From Thermoleptolyngbya sichuanensis A183 (GTDB lineage: Bacteria; Cyanobacteriota; Cyanobacteriia; Elainellales; Elainellaceae): a stretch of 64,000 nt of DNA. The stretch lies in NCBI RefSeq assembly GCF_013177315.1, contig NZ_CP053661.1, positions 4,836,001-4,900,000 of the forward strand. Direction: 5' to 3'. Shown piece after piece: positions 35,517-45,391 of the stretch (position 1 is the first letter of the stretch; every line of letters starts with the position of its first letter). Made by a program: the position numbers and the translations under genes. A model generated the notes under the pieces. It did not search any database. It was not told the DNA's origin and was given only the letters and a program-made list of their open reading frames with translations.

Positions 35517-37033
35517 CTTTAGTTTGGACTAACTGGCATCACAATAATGCTCAACAGGATGCCATAAAGAATCTGCTCAACCGTTCATAACAGTTGAACT
35601 TAAGGAATTGGATACAATCCTGCTCGCAGTTAAGCTGCTGTTGCAACCGGACTGTTCAGGGATTGTTCGGATGTCTTGCGTTTCGAGGCTCGTTTTTTGA
35701 CCATCGGATAGCAGGGACGAGGAGTTGGCTTGTGCCCCTTGCCTCGTCCTGGCGATTTACCACGAGGTTTAGGCGCAGGAGCAGGGGTGCCAATCGCTGC
35801 CAAAATGCCTGCAAACGCTTGTGCGACCCGACCCGGAGTCAACGTTTCTTGCGGTGCCTGCCAGGGCAAGGGGTGGTCAGTACAGTCCTTTCGCGCTAAC
35901 CACAACTGCCAACTGAGCAACGGCATCAGGCTGCTCCACTGTTCGGTTGCCGATACAGAACTGAACTGGGGATGTGTCCAATATAGCCTCTGCTTGGCAA
36001 AGCGATACCAGTGTTCAATGGCAAAGCGACGGAGGTAGTGCAACCACAGGGTTTCTAACGGAGGCATCTGCTCACCCAGCCAAACTAACCACAAAGGAGC
36101 CAAGCGTCGCGTGCTGCTCTGTGTCTCCAGCACCTCCACGCGCAACACTTCCATTGCCCGTTTGGGGGATTTGCGGAAATGGTATGCACTCCAACGACTG
36201 ACCCGCACTCGTCCCCAGTTGGGATCATCGACTTCAACGGTTTCGACCGGGACACTCCAAGTGTCAGGGTCATTGAGTTTCATCTTATGTCCATGCTTGG
36301 CAGGTGCGCCTCGCCCTCGATACGCTGGGGGCGCGCCATAGACACATCGATTGGATGTAACCCGCAGCAGCAAGTCTGCCTCAATCCCTGCCGTTTGGTT
36401 GACAAAACTGGCATTGCCGTACCCTCGGTCGTAGATCGCCAACGGACGCACCGCTAACTGCCGAGTCACTTGTTTGAGTTGGAATGCCGCTTTACTGGCG
36501 GGTGTTTCAAAGCTGGTGATGCGCTCATGCCGCAATGGTAATGCCCAACTGCCCCTGTCTTCAGCAATCCAGGCTAAGGTACTGTAGTTTTGTCCGGCTA
36601 TCGGGGCATGTCCTGTTCTGCCTGATAAGGTGCGGTCTTTCAAACGCCTGGCAGCAGGACGGTTCCACCGACTCGCATCACCTGCCAACAACGGTTGCTG
36701 CTGAGTCGGTATCTGCTGCACCAACAGCTTCAGCACCTTTGATCGGGGTAGGCGGCTATCGCGCAACGCTTCATAGGTGCTCGACCACTGGCGACGAAAG
36801 ACAGGACTCTGCGATAGCCTCACAAACGACACGATGCACGCACTCACTAACACGGCATCCATCAGATCAAACAGGGCATCTCTGGCGTTTCCCAAGCTGG
36901 CATACAACGTTTGGCGAAATTGCTGAAGTTCGTTGAAAATCATGGGGTCAATGTTGGTTGTACTTCATTGACCTTACGGCAGTCGGTGCTTCTCATTGAC
37001 TGCCTTCCTCTTCACCATTAGTCCAAACTAAAG
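35517..37033 (-). mobile_element. Insertion sequence, 1517 bp, copy 2
   Basis: Same length, ends (CTTTAGTTTGGACTAA/TTAGTCCAAACTAAAG) and gene as the element at 12436. Target duplication is TTACTAA (35510-35516 and 37034-37040). It lies 82 bp in front of the kinase start codon and its transposase reads away from that gene. Confidence 0.95.
35630..36943 (-). CDS. Transposase of IS copy 2
   Basis: 437 aa, identical in sequence to the protein at 12549-13862, with the same Asp89, Asp172 and Glu310 catalytic triad and basic tail. The frame is intact. Confidence 0.9.
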   Translation of the reverse strand: MIFNELQQFRQTLYASLGNARDALFDLMDAVLVSACIVSFVRLSQSPVFRRQWSSTYEALRDSRLPRSKVLKLLVQQIPTQQQPLLAGDASRWNRPAARRLKDRTLSGRTGHAPIAGQNYSTLAWIAEDRGSWALPLRHERITSFETPASKAAFQLKQVTRQLAVRPLAIYDRGYGNASFVNQTAGIEADLLLRVTSNRCVYGAPPAYRGRGAPAKHGHKMKLNDPDTWSVPVETVEVDDPNWGRVRVSRWSAYHFRKSPKRAMEVLRVEVLETQSSTRRLAPLWLVWLGEQMPPLETLWLHYLRRFAIEHWYRFAKQRLYWTHPQFSSVSATEQWSSLMPLLSWQLWLARKDCTDHPLPWQAPQETLTPGRVAQAFAGILAAIGTPAPAPKPRGKSPGRGKGHKPTPRPCYPMVKKRASKRKTSEQSLNSPVATAA

Positions 37034-37115
37034 TTACTAAGCAAGCAACGATTTGCCATCCTTGGTTGGCACCAATCGCTGCATTTATAGCATCAGCCAT
37101 AGTTTGACTAGGGAC

Positions 37116-37523
37116 ATGAACCCTGAACAGTCTCTTCCGCCTCCAGAGTCTGGCGACGCTGTTACGGGTTTTCCCATCCGTCCGTCCATCTACGATGAGC
37201 GCATCGGAAACCCAGCCGCCAGGCCACTCACCGATCTTGAAGCAAACCCCGTCTTGCAAGTCCTCTTTGGGCTGTCTTTTGACGCAGTGCTGGCGTTTGA
37301 CGATGCGGGTTATTGTCGGGCTGCCAACCCAGCGGCCAGCAATCTTCTGGCATTGCCTGTGGACGCGCTGTGTCAGCGGCGACTCCAGGATTTTGTGCCG
37401 CTAGAGTACCAGTCTGAGGCTGCTTGGGCACACTTTTTGCGCGATCGCCAACAGTCTGGACAAACGCTAATTCTAAAAGCCGACGGCCGCTTGCGCTGGG
37501 TCGCCTATCGGGCGATCGCCGCC
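37116..37523 (+). pseudogene. N-terminal part of an interrupted sensor histidine kinase (PAS domain)
   Basis: 136 codons from MNPEQSLPPPESGDAVTG. Residues about 45-130 are a PAS domain: VLFGLSFDAVLAFDDAGYCR, AANPAASNLLALPVDALCQR, ILKADGRLRWVAYRAIAAG. The frame runs into the ISKra4-type element at 37524. Removing the element and one copy of the 8-bp duplication TCGCCGCC joins it in frame, as YRAIAAGLAPDLHLTILRDL, to the fragment starting at 38706. In its present state translation ends a few codons inside the IS. Confidence 0.9.
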
Positions 37524-37547
37524 GGGTGCATCCCAGTCTTACAAGAC

Positions 37548-38300
37548 TCAGGATGAGAATTGACCATTGAGATAAGCGCAGCGATGGCGAAGGACTTGTG
37601 GAACGTTGTCTTCCTTCCACTGAGCGCCTGAAATTTTCACCCGCCTACCAATTTGCTTGATAGTCGACTCCACGGCACCCGAGCCAATTGAAATCCCCTC
37701 AGCTTGGTAGTAGCTGTAGTTAACGATACGGAGCCGATGCTTAGCCAGATAGCCGATAAACTGGTCTACCCGCTCATGGGACCAGTCGTCGAATAGCCTA
37801 ACCGCCCCATCCACATCCCCTTGCCACAAGCAGGCTTCGACGGCATCAAGACGCTGTTGAGACCCACCCACGTTACCCAAATTCTCCATCAGGTGGTACC
37901 AGTCCAAGATCTCAAGGCGCTCGCTGCGATGCCCGATCTGTGAAAACAGGTTCCAGATGCCGTCGTGACCATCCCCAAGACAAACGAGGGGATGCGCTAA
38001 GGGCTGCTGGTTGAGCCAGTTGACCAAGCTGTCGTTGTCTTTGTAGAAGGCGCTAATGCTGCACTGATGCAGGTTTACCCCCTTGTAATCGCGCCACTGG
38101 CAGGGCTGCCCCTGAGGAGTCCGCAGACGGACTTTGCCCCCGTCTAAGCTCATTTCCTTAACCCCGCTGTCCACCGCTGGTGGCTCTAGGTCTTGACGAT
38201 GCACCAGCCGTTGCTGGGTACTCCCTGACACGCACACCCCGGTGAGCACAGCGATATCGTCGGCAGCTCGCGCATAGGCTTCGTTGGCACTCAGCAGCAA
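37548..38300 (-). CDS. ISKra4-type transposase, OrfB part (copy 1)
   Basis: The catalytic part of the transposase: KEMSLDGGKVRLRTP (first Asp), LVCLGDGHDGIWNLF (second Asp) and GSGAVESTIKQIGRRV (Glu). The frame is open upstream without a good start to the end of OrfA; conceptually it is joined by a -1 shift at the U-UUU-UUA heptamer 38444-38450, giving NFFICTSSGTSSGRK at the junction. Confidence 0.88.
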   Translation of the reverse strand: MLLSANEAYARAADDIAVLTGVCVSGSTQQRLVHRQDLEPPAVDSGVKEMSLDGGKVRLRTPQGQPCQWRDYKGVNLHQCSISAFYKDNDSLVNWLNQQPLAHPLVCLGDGHDGIWNLFSQIGHRSERLEILDWYHLMENLGNVGGSQQRLDAVEACLWQGDVDGAVRLFDDWSHERVDQFIGYLAKHRLRIVNYSYYQAEGISIGSGAVESTIKQIGRRVKISGAQWKEDNVPQVLRHRCAYLNGQFSS

Positions 38301-38377
38301 GCAGCACGTCTCAACCTGAGGACTCCACTGGGTGCGGGCCTTGACCTTAAGCCGCTGGCTCTGGCGCTGACTCAGAC

Positions 38378-38668
38378 TTAAGCGTCCGACGATACTCTGG
38401 ATGTGCCGCTTTCGCCCAGAGCTTGTGCCGCTGCTTGTGCAGATAAAAAATTTCCGATCTCAGGCCCCACATACTCCAGTAGGTGGTCACGAACGGCGAC
38501 TTCGATCCCGGCCAATGTTTTGACTTGTTCAGGGTCTGTCTCGTCGTAAAGCAACTCCGCTAACGCCAGTGCATGGGCTTTGATTTGGGCTTCCTTGGTG
38601 GCATCCATCGCTTCAACTATCCTTAGAGCAACTGCTCTGAGCCTACGGCGTCTGCCCTTAATCTGCAC
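38378..38668 (-). CDS. ISKra4-type transposase, OrfA part (copy 1)
   Basis: 96 aa starting at a GTG. ALALAELLYDETDPEQVKTL and LLEYVGPEIGNFL are the helical N-terminal domain of ISKra4 transposases. Near its end the minus strand reads T TTT TTA in frame, a classical -1 slippery heptamer, from which ribosomes could enter the OrfB frame. Confidence 0.85.
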   Translation of the reverse strand: MQIKGRRRRLRAVALRIVEAMDATKEAQIKAHALALAELLYDETDPEQVKTLAGIEVAVRDHLLEYVGPEIGNFLSAQAAAQALGESGTSRVSSDA

Positions 38669-38705
38669 TAAGCACTTCTACTCATTGCATAACTGGGATG
38701 CACCC

Positions 38706-41359
38706 TCGCCGCCGGCCTTGCTCCAGATCTTCACCTGACAATTTTGCGAGATCTGGGCGATGCCCATGATTCTGAAAACGACCCTGAACGAGAGGCTAAC
38801 AAAGAGGCTGACAAAGGGGCTAACAAAGAGGCTGAAAACCTGGAGGGGCGATCGCTGGCTGACATGCAGCAGACCCTCGCAACCGAACAGCAGGCAATTG
38901 AGCGAGAGCGCTTCATCACCCGGCTAGCACAAACCATCCGCCAGTCGCTCGATTTGCAGACCATGCTACACGCCACAGTGGAACAGGTGCGACACTTCCT
39001 CAAGGTGGATCGGGTGCTGATCTACCAGTTTCAGCCCGACTGGAGCGGCAAAGTCGTCGCCGAGTCGGTCGCCCGCGACCCTTTATCACTGCTCGATCGA
39101 GTCATCGAAGATCCCTGCTTCGCGGCATCCTTGTCCCTCCCCGACTCGCATCCCTACGTGAGTGGTCGCATCCATCGCGTCAACGATGTGCAGCGTGATG
39201 ATTTGTCGGACTGCTATCGAGAGATGTTGACCCAGCTTCAGGTGCAGGCGGTGCTGATCATTCCCATCGTCGTACAAGATCGGCTGTGGGGACTGCTGGT
39301 GTCTCACCATTGCACCGCGCCGCACCAGTGGGATGCCCTCAGCGAAGACCTGCTGCAACAGCTCAGCACCCAACTGGCGATTGGCATTTCCCAAGCCGAA
39401 CTGTATCGACAAACCCAACAGCAAGCCCAAAAAGAACAGCTTGTGAACCAGCTTGTCCAAGCTGTTCGCAATTCTCTGGATTTGCAAACGGTTTTCGCCA
39501 ACGCCACGACTGCAATCGGGGAAATGCTGCGGCTCGACCGGGCGGAACTGGTGCGCTATCAGCCTGAACAAGGCTGCTGGATCAACGTATGCAGCTATCG
39601 CAACCGCCCAGAATTGCCTGATGCCAACGGGGTGGTCATTCCCGATGAAGGCAATCCAATCGCAGCCGGGCTAAAGCAACTCCAAGTCATGCACGTAAGC
39701 AGTTTGGCCGATGAACCCGACCCCATTAGTCAATCCTTTGCGGAGCATTTTCCAGGTGCGTGGATGCTGGTTCCGATTCCCCGAATTAGCATAGCCGAAA
39801 CGGAGGCGGCAGAGCGGCGGGTTTGGGGGTCGCTATCGCTGAACTATCAGCAACCGTCGCGGCAGTGGCAAAGCTGGGAGTTGGAAACGGTGCAGGCGGT
39901 GGTTGATCAATTGGCGATCGCCATTCAGCAGTTGAGCCTGTATCAGTCGGTGCAGCGGCTAAATGATGATTTAGAACATCAGGTCGCCCATCGCACTGCC
40001 CAATTGCAGCAGGCGCTAGAGTTCGAGGCACTGCTAAAGCGAATTACTGACAAAGTGCGCGACAGCCTGGACGAAGCCCAGATTTTGCAGGGCGTGGTGG
40101 AGGAGGTTGGGCAAGGATTGCCCGGTATCTTGTGTTGCCGGACTGCAACCTACAGTCCTGACCTGCAAAGCAGCATCATCAGCTATGAGTACACGACCTG
40201 GCTGCCCAGCGCCGAGGGGCAGGCCGTGCTGTTTTCCGACAAGCCAGATCTGTATCGACAATTGCTGGCGGGACTGCCTTTTCAGTTTTGCCAAATGGCT
40301 CCTGATCCCTTGCCCCAAGTGCAAGAATCTCTGGCAGTTCTAGCATTTCCGGTGTTTGACGATCAGGGGATTTTGGGCGATATCTGGCTATTTCGAGAGC
40401 GCCAGCAGTGGTTTAACGATGCGGAGATTCGCCTAGTGCAGCAGGTCGCAACGCAATGTGCGATTGCCATCCGGCAGGCCCGACTTTATTACACATCGCT
40501 GTCTCAGGTCGAAGAGCTAGAGCGGCTCAATCGCCTGAAGGACGACTTTCTCAGCACGGTGTCCCATGAGCTACGCACCCCCATTGCAGGCATCAAGATG
40601 TCGATTCAGCTTTTGGAAATTCACCTGAATCGGCTGGGCATTTTGGGCGATTCGCGAAGCGATCCCTACGGGAATCGCAGCAACCCCATTACGCGCTACT
40701 TCCAAATCTTGCAAGACGAGTGCCAGCGCGAATCAGACCTGATCAACAACCTGCTTGACCTGTCGCATCTTGATGCCGAGGTCGATCCGCTGCTGCCTAG
40801 CGAAATCCGCCTCGATCTCTGGGTGCCGCACATCGCCGAAGCGTTTATCGAGCAGACCCGCGACAATCAGCAGCAGTTGTTCATTAACGTTGCAGCAAAC
40901 CTGCCCCCGCTCATCACCGACTCGTCCTACCTGGAGCGCATCTTGACGGAACTGCTGACCAACGCCTGCAAGTATACCCCCGCTGGAGAGCGCATCACCG
41001 TCGAAGCCAGACCGTGGAACCGATCGCGCAACCACCATCAGAGTGGCCAATCTTTCGCCGACCCAACCGAGCCAGCCTACCCCAACGCGCCTACCCTCTT
41101 CCAAATCTGCGTTACCAACACAGGAGTTGAAATCCCTGAAGCAGAGCGCGATCGCATTTTTGAGCGGTTTTATCGCATTCCCAGCAACGATCCCTGGCGC
41201 TATGGCGGCACAGGACTGGGGCTGGCGCTGGTCAAGCGGCTGGTAGAACGACTGGGCGGGGCGATCGCCGTTGAAAGCAGCCACACCGAAGACAGCCGGG
41301 GAGAAACCTGCTTTACCGTTACGCTGCCCAGCTTGGAGTTGACCTCAGGAGAGCGCTAG
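38706..41359 (+). pseudogene. C-terminal part of the interrupted sensor histidine kinase (GAF domains, HisKA, HATPase)
   Basis: 881 codons after the IS, in the same frame as the PAS part. First GAF: KVDRVLIYQFQPDWSGKVVA, VIEDPCFAASLSLPDSHPYV (DPCF Cys codon 39116-39118) and DDLSDCYREMLTQLQVQAVL (Cys codon 39212-39214), a layout like DXCF cyanobacteriochromes. A second GAF begins near LVNQLVQAVRNSLDLQTVFA and a third near FEALLKRITDKVRDSLDEAQ. The kinase core is DDFLSTVSHELRTPIAGIKM with a normal His, NACKYTPAGE (N box) and GGTGLGLALVKRLVERLGG. No good start exists near the IS end; it may be expressed from internal starts or not at all. With the PAS piece the ancestral protein was about 1017 aa. 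Confidence 0.9.
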
Positions 41360-41438
41360 GGAGCGGGGGCAAGGACGAGGAGCTTTCTGAAGCATTTCTG
41401 AAGCATTTCTCGTCATCGCCTTATCCGCTTGTTTCCCA

Positions 41439-42377
41439 TCAACCAGCCACCCGTATCGGCCCGTCCACGCTGCCTGTAAAAAACTGCCGCATGGCTGGAT
41501 TGTCCGTCGTGTCGATCTCCTCCACTCGCCCTTCCCACTGCACTTTGCCCTCATGCAGAAAAACGATGCGGTCAGCAGTGCGGCGAATGGTGCTGTGCTG
41601 GTGGGTCACAATGGCGTAGGTGGTGCAGCCATCCTCAGTGCATTGCAGCTTGCGGATCAGGTCTTCAATTACGGTGGAGGCGATTGGGTCTAGCCCGGCA
41701 GTTGGTTCGTCATAGAGCAGCAGTTCAGGATTATCCGCCGGATTGTCGGGGTTTTTTAGGATAGCGCGGGCAAAGCTAACCCGCTGGCGCATCCCGCCAG
41801 AGAGTTCCGACGGATAGCGATCGCCCGTTCCTGGCAACCCCACCATTTCCAGCACCCGCTCCACCTGCTGACGAATTTGGTGACGCGGCAACCGAGAGTG
41901 CTGATACAGCAAAAAGCCAACGTTTTCATCCACCGTCAGCGAATCGAACAGGGCCGCCCGCTGAAACACCATACCCACGCCAAAGGGATCTTTACCCTCG
42001 TCTACCAGCCCCGTGCGGCGCTGCCCTTTCAGATAAATCTCGCCTGCATCCGGCGCAATCAGCCCCGCAATCAGGCGAAGGATGGTTGATTTTCCAGTGC
42101 CCGAAGGACCGATGATGCCCACTGCCTCATTGGGGTAAATGGCTAAATCCACTTCGTCTAGCACGATGCGATCGCCAAAGGCCTTGCTCACACCGCGCAA
42201 TTCAATCAACGGTTCGCCCATGCTTTGCGCCTGTGTGCTTGCTTCCAGTGTGCCTTCCCCCAGGGTGCTTGCTTCCAGTGTGTCTGCTTCCAGTGTGCTT
42301 GCTTCCAGCGTGCCTTCCCCCGGTGTAACTGCTTCCAGTGTGCCCTCTTCTTGCATCCGCACGTTCGCTTCGTACAT
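41439..42377 (-). CDS. ABC transporter ATPase of the MlaF/Ttg2A type
   Basis: 312 aa. ATP-binding core: LIELRGVSKAFGDRIVLDEV, Walker A GIIGPSGTGKST, Q-loop GMVFQRAALFDSL, signature ELSGGMRQRVSFARAI, Walker B LLLYDEPTAGLDP, and the switch His in IVTHQHST. It matches the lipid-transport MlaF family, which works with MlaE and MlaD to move phospholipids between membranes; those genes are not adjacent. Residues about 8-48 are imperfect pentapeptide repeats (EGTLEAS) encoded by a 15-bp tandem repeat; translation might really start at Met53 (42221), where family homology begins. Confidence 0.88.
   Translation of the reverse strand: MYEANVRMQEEGTLEAVTPGEGTLEASTLEADTLEASTLGEGTLEASTQAQSMGEPLIELRGVSKAFGDRIVLDEVDLAIYPNEAVGIIGPSGTGKSTILRLIAGLIAPDAGEIYLKGQRRTGLVDEGKDPFGVGMVFQRAALFDSLTVDENVGFLLYQHSRLPRHQIRQQVERVLEMVGLPGTGDRYPSELSGGMRQRVSFARAILKNPDNPADNPELLLYDEPTAGLDPIASTVIEDLIRKLQCTEDGCTTYAIVTHQHSTIRRTADRIVFLHEGKVQWEGRVEEIDTTDNPAMRQFFTGSVDGPIRVAG
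42235..42354. repeat. 15-bp degenerate tandem repeat x8 in the MlaF-like N-terminus
   Basis: Eight 15-bp units of the type GTGCTTGCTTCCAGT and GTGCCTTCCCCCAGG, in register with the reading frame of the ATPase gene, so changes in number keep the frame. Confidence 0.9.
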
Positions 42378-42378
42378 A

Positions 42379-42453
42379 TATCCCGCCGACTAGTATCCCG
42401 CCGACTAGTATCCCGCCGACTAGCATCCTACCAACTGGCATCCCTCCGGCTAC
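42379..42453. repeat. 15-bp tandem repeat upstream of the MlaF-like gene
   Basis: Three identical TATCCCGCCGACTAG units and two degenerate ones directly abut the start codon on its upstream side, putting the repeat in the 5' leader or promoter. Confidence 0.9.
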
Positions 42454-42969
42454 CCAAATGATAAGACCAGTCTCGCAAAGCCGCAGTAGTTGCAGAGTGA
42501 AAGGGGCTATCCGCCCCAGGCACGCGAAGGCTGGCTCTTTCAAACAATCAACCGTGGATTCGATCGAGATAGGCTAATATCCTTGCAGCGGAAGTAGACC
42601 AAATTTGACCCTGAACAACAGTGGCGTAAGCAGTGGCGTAAGCAGGAACATGCAAGTAGGAAAGTGTAAGCAGGAACGTGCAGGTAGGAATATGCAATCA
42701 CGGGGAAGCTTCCGAAACTTCATCACGAATTCATCAAGACTTTACACAAGCGCATCCCACAGTCCTAGTTTATGACTAGTTTGATGGGTAACTAAGATGG
42801 GTGACTAAGATGGGTGACATTGCAGCGTCATCCGGTTACGACTTCACTTGTGAAATGCCACGCGGCTAGAGCATTATCAGAGCGTGATAAGGTTTGCAAA
42901 GCCCAGTCCGATTTCCAGAGTATAAACTGATACGCAGCGTCGCTGCCCTTTTGCCTTAGCCAGGTCACC
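42454..42969. other. Divergent intergenic region
   Basis: No gene seen. Short degenerate repeats GTAAGCAGGAACATGCAAGT/GTAAGCAGGAACGTGCAGGT occur at about 42636-42690, and GATGGGTGACTAA words at about 42784-42815. It should contain the promoter of the YvcK-like gene. Confidence 0.45.
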
Positions 42970-44394
42970 ATGTCAAACGGACTCCTAAAGCACGCCCTCC
43001 AGGCCATCAAGCCTGAGCCGCGCCTCCGCCGGGCCAACCTACCCAAAAAGCCTGCACCCAGAGCCGCAAGCCGCCATCGCACACCCCATCGGGTGAATCA
43101 ATGGTTCAAATGGCTATCGCCAGGGCTATCGGTCAAGCGGTGGCTGTTTATCACCGTTGGGGGCTGTCTGCTGCTGCTGCTGGGGATTGCGATTTGGTCG
43201 CGTCAAACGCCAATTTTTCGCTTGGGGCAGCTAATTGGGGATGTGCTGGAGGTCATCACGCGGATTGTGCCGAACTATATCAGCGGGCCGCTTGTGATGC
43301 TGGCGGGCGTGCTGCTGGTGTTTTGGGGGCAGACGCGCAGTTTGGGGTCGATTACTGAAGTGCTGATGCCGGGAGAAGAAGAAGAACTGGTGGATCGGCT
43401 GATGGCCCATCGCCGTCTGAATCGGGGACCGCGAATTGTAGTGCTAGGCGGCGGCACGGGTCTGTCTACGCTGCTGCGGGGGCTGAAGCACTATAGCGCC
43501 AATATTACGGCGATTGTGACGGTGGCGGATGATGGCGGGTCGTCGGGGCGACTGCGGCGGGAGATTGGCGTGTTGCCGCCAGGAGACATCCGCAACTGTC
43601 TGGCGGCGCTGGCCGATGAGGAAAAGCTGCTGACGGAGCTATTCAAATATCGCTTTCAGGCGGGCGATGGGCTAGTGGGCCATAGCTTTGGCAATTTATT
43701 TTTGACAGCGATGAGCGAGGTGGCGGGCGATTTGGAGCAGGCGATCGCCGCCAGTTCCAAGGTTCTTGCTGTGCGGGGGCAGGTGTTGCCTGCAACCCTG
43801 AGCGACGTGCGCCTCTGGGCCGATTTGGAAGACGGCCGCCACATCGAGGGCGAATCAAACATTACCGAAGCCCAGGGCAAAATTGTGCGAATTGGCTGCA
43901 CGCCCGCAAATCCGCCCGCGTTGCCCCGCGCCCTGGCCGCCATTGAGGAGGCGGACTATATCATCATCGGCCCCGGCAGCTTGTACACCAGCATTATTCC
44001 CAATCTGCTGGTGCCAGAAATCGTAGAGGCGATCGCCCAGCGCCAGGTGCCTCGGATTTATGTGTGCAACGTCATGACCCAGCCCGGCGAAACCGATGGC
44101 TATGCAGTGTCCGACCATATCCGCGCCATCGACCAGGTGACGCAGGGCAAGCGCCTGTTTGACGCAGTTCTGGTGCAAAAGAAAATGCCCTCTGCCCACT
44201 CACTCATCCGCTACGCCCAGGAAGGCTCAAATCCGGTTTACTTTGACCGAGAAGGCGTGATGCAAACGGGTCGCCGCGTAGTCATCGCTAACGTCATCGA
44301 CGAAGAAGTCGAGACGGGCCTGGTGCGCCACGACAGCGATCGCCTCGCCCGCATCCTGCTGCGCTGGTATAGCCGCGTAGCCGGGATTCGGTAG
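42970..44394 (+). CDS. Gluconeogenesis factor YvcK/CofD-like protein with N-terminal membrane segments
   Basis: 474 aa. A basic N-terminus is followed by two membrane segments ([20 protein letters not shown] and [20 protein letters not shown]). The CofD-like domain begins at [20 protein letters not shown], with [32 protein letters not shown] and [16 protein letters not shown]. Bacterial YvcK proteins bind UDP-sugars and govern cell-wall and carbon metabolism on gluconeogenic substrates; CofD transferase residues are not sufficient to claim F420 synthesis. The membrane extension is usual in cyanobacteria. Confidence 0.9.
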   Translation: MSNGLLKHALQAIKPEPRLRRANLPKKPAPRAASRHRTPHRVNQWFKWLSPGLSVKRWLFITVGGCLLLLLGIAIWSRQTPIFRLGQLIGDVLEVITRIVPNYISGPLVMLAGVLLVFWGQTRSLGSITEVLMPGEEEELVDRLMAHRRLNRGPRIVVLGGGTGLSTLLRGLKHYSANITAIVTVADDGGSSGRLRREIGVLPPGDIRNCLAALADEEKLLTELFKYRFQAGDGLVGHSFGNLFLTAMSEVAGDLEQAIAASSKVLAVRGQVLPATLSDVRLWADLEDGRHIEGESNITEAQGKIVRIGCTPANPPALPRALAAIEEADYIIIGPGSLYTSIIPNLLVPEIVEAIAQRQVPRIYVCNVMTQPGETDGYAVSDHIRAIDQVTQGKRLFDAVLVQKKMPSAHSLIRYAQEGSNPVYFDREGVMQTGRRVVIANVIDEEVETGLVRHDSDRLARILLRWYSRVAGIR

Positions 44395-44406
44395 CGGAGC
44401 CACCCT

Positions 44407-45387
44407 CTAGCCCTGCTGCTGCATATACAAAAACGCCCCCACTTCTGCGGGGCTGGGCTGGGCGGCGATCGCCCCTGGGCGCGTGGTCGTCAGACCCCCC
44501 ACTGCCGAGGCATAGGTCACGATTTGCCGGGCCAACTCAGGATTGGCCAGGGCAGCGATTCCCTGCTGACAAATTTGGTGCAAAAATCCAGCAACGAAGG
44601 CATCGCCTGCGCCCGTCGTGTCTTCCACTTCGACCGGGAAGGCCGGGACGCGCCCGTCGTTACCGCTGAGGCAATAGGCACAGCCCTTGTCGCCATCGGT
44701 AATCAGCACCCCTTCCAAATTATCCAGGCGATGGGCAATGATGGCGGGGTCGCGGGTTTCAAACAGCCAGTCGGCCTCTTCGGCGGAGAGCTTCAGAAAA
44801 TCGACCCGTTTGATCAAAGCATGAATCGGCTGCCGAGCCGCTTCGGGATCGGCCCAAAACACGGGCCGCCAGTTGACATCCACCAAAATTTTGACAAAGT
44901 ATTGCTCTGCCAATTCCAAAGCGCGGGCGATCGCCCCAGCCGACTCTGGATAGGCCAACTCCAGCGTACCCAGCACCAAAAAATCGGCATTGGCAAACAG
45001 ATCTTCGGGCAAAGCCTCGGCTTGCAGGCGCGTATCGGCAAAGGCATCGGAGGGCAGCCCGCCAAATCCGGCAAAATGGCGATCGCCCGCTTCATCCCGC
45101 ACCACATACACCCCCCGCGTCGGCGCAGTGTCGTGCCGCTGAATGCCCGTTCCGTCCACCCCGGAGGCCAGCAGCAGCTTCACCAGCGCATCCCCCGACT
45201 CATCGCTGCCCACACAGCCCACAAAGCCAGACGGCGTACCCAGCTTTGCCAGAGCGCAGGCTACATTTGCTGGCGCACCGCCCGGATACGCAGTCCAAGA
45301 CATCACCTGCTCCATCGGTTTCCCTGGCTGATCGGCTAGATAATCCAGCAACACCTCACCCAAACAAAGCACACGCGGCTGTGTCAT
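44407..45387 (-). CDS. PfkB-family carbohydrate kinase, probable fructokinase
   Basis: 326 aa. LCLGEVLLDYLAD and the first PfkB signature YPGGAPANVACALAKLG lie near the N-terminus; the second signature, DTTGAGDAFVAGFL with the catalytic Asp, lies near residue 260. The Gly-Gly-Ala-Pro-Ala-Asn form is characteristic of fructokinases. It would make fructose 6-phosphate from free fructose. The start is 4 bp after the stop of the DUF4168 gene, so they are one transcription unit. Confidence 0.9.
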   Translation of the reverse strand: MTQPRVLCLGEVLLDYLADQPGKPMEQVMSWTAYPGGAPANVACALAKLGTPSGFVGCVGSDESGDALVKLLLASGVDGTGIQRHDTAPTRGVYVVRDEAGDRHFAGFGGLPSDAFADTRLQAEALPEDLFANADFLVLGTLELAYPESAGAIARALELAEQYFVKILVDVNWRPVFWADPEAARQPIHALIKRVDFLKLSAEEADWLFETRDPAIIAHRLDNLEGVLITDGDKGCAYCLSGNDGRVPAFPVEVEDTTGAGDAFVAGFLHQICQQGIAALANPELARQIVTYASAVGGLTTTRPGAIAAQPSPAEVGAFLYMQQQG

Positions 45388-45391
45388 CTTG

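Larger units (their letters stand above)
37524..38705 (-). mobile_element. ISKra4-type insertion sequence, 1182 bp, copy 1
   Basis: Ends GGGTGCATCCCAGT and ACTGGGATGCACCC; target duplication TCGCCGCC (37516-37523 and 38706-38713). Two overlapping reading frames on the minus strand make the transposase. A second copy, with the same protein sequences and length, lies at 61254-62435. Confidence 0.93.

Noticed and set aside
42970-44394. CofD (F420 synthesis) assignment for the YvcK-like protein
   Set aside because: No other F420 genes are nearby and the membrane-anchored layout with [14 protein letters not shown] is that of YvcK proteins.
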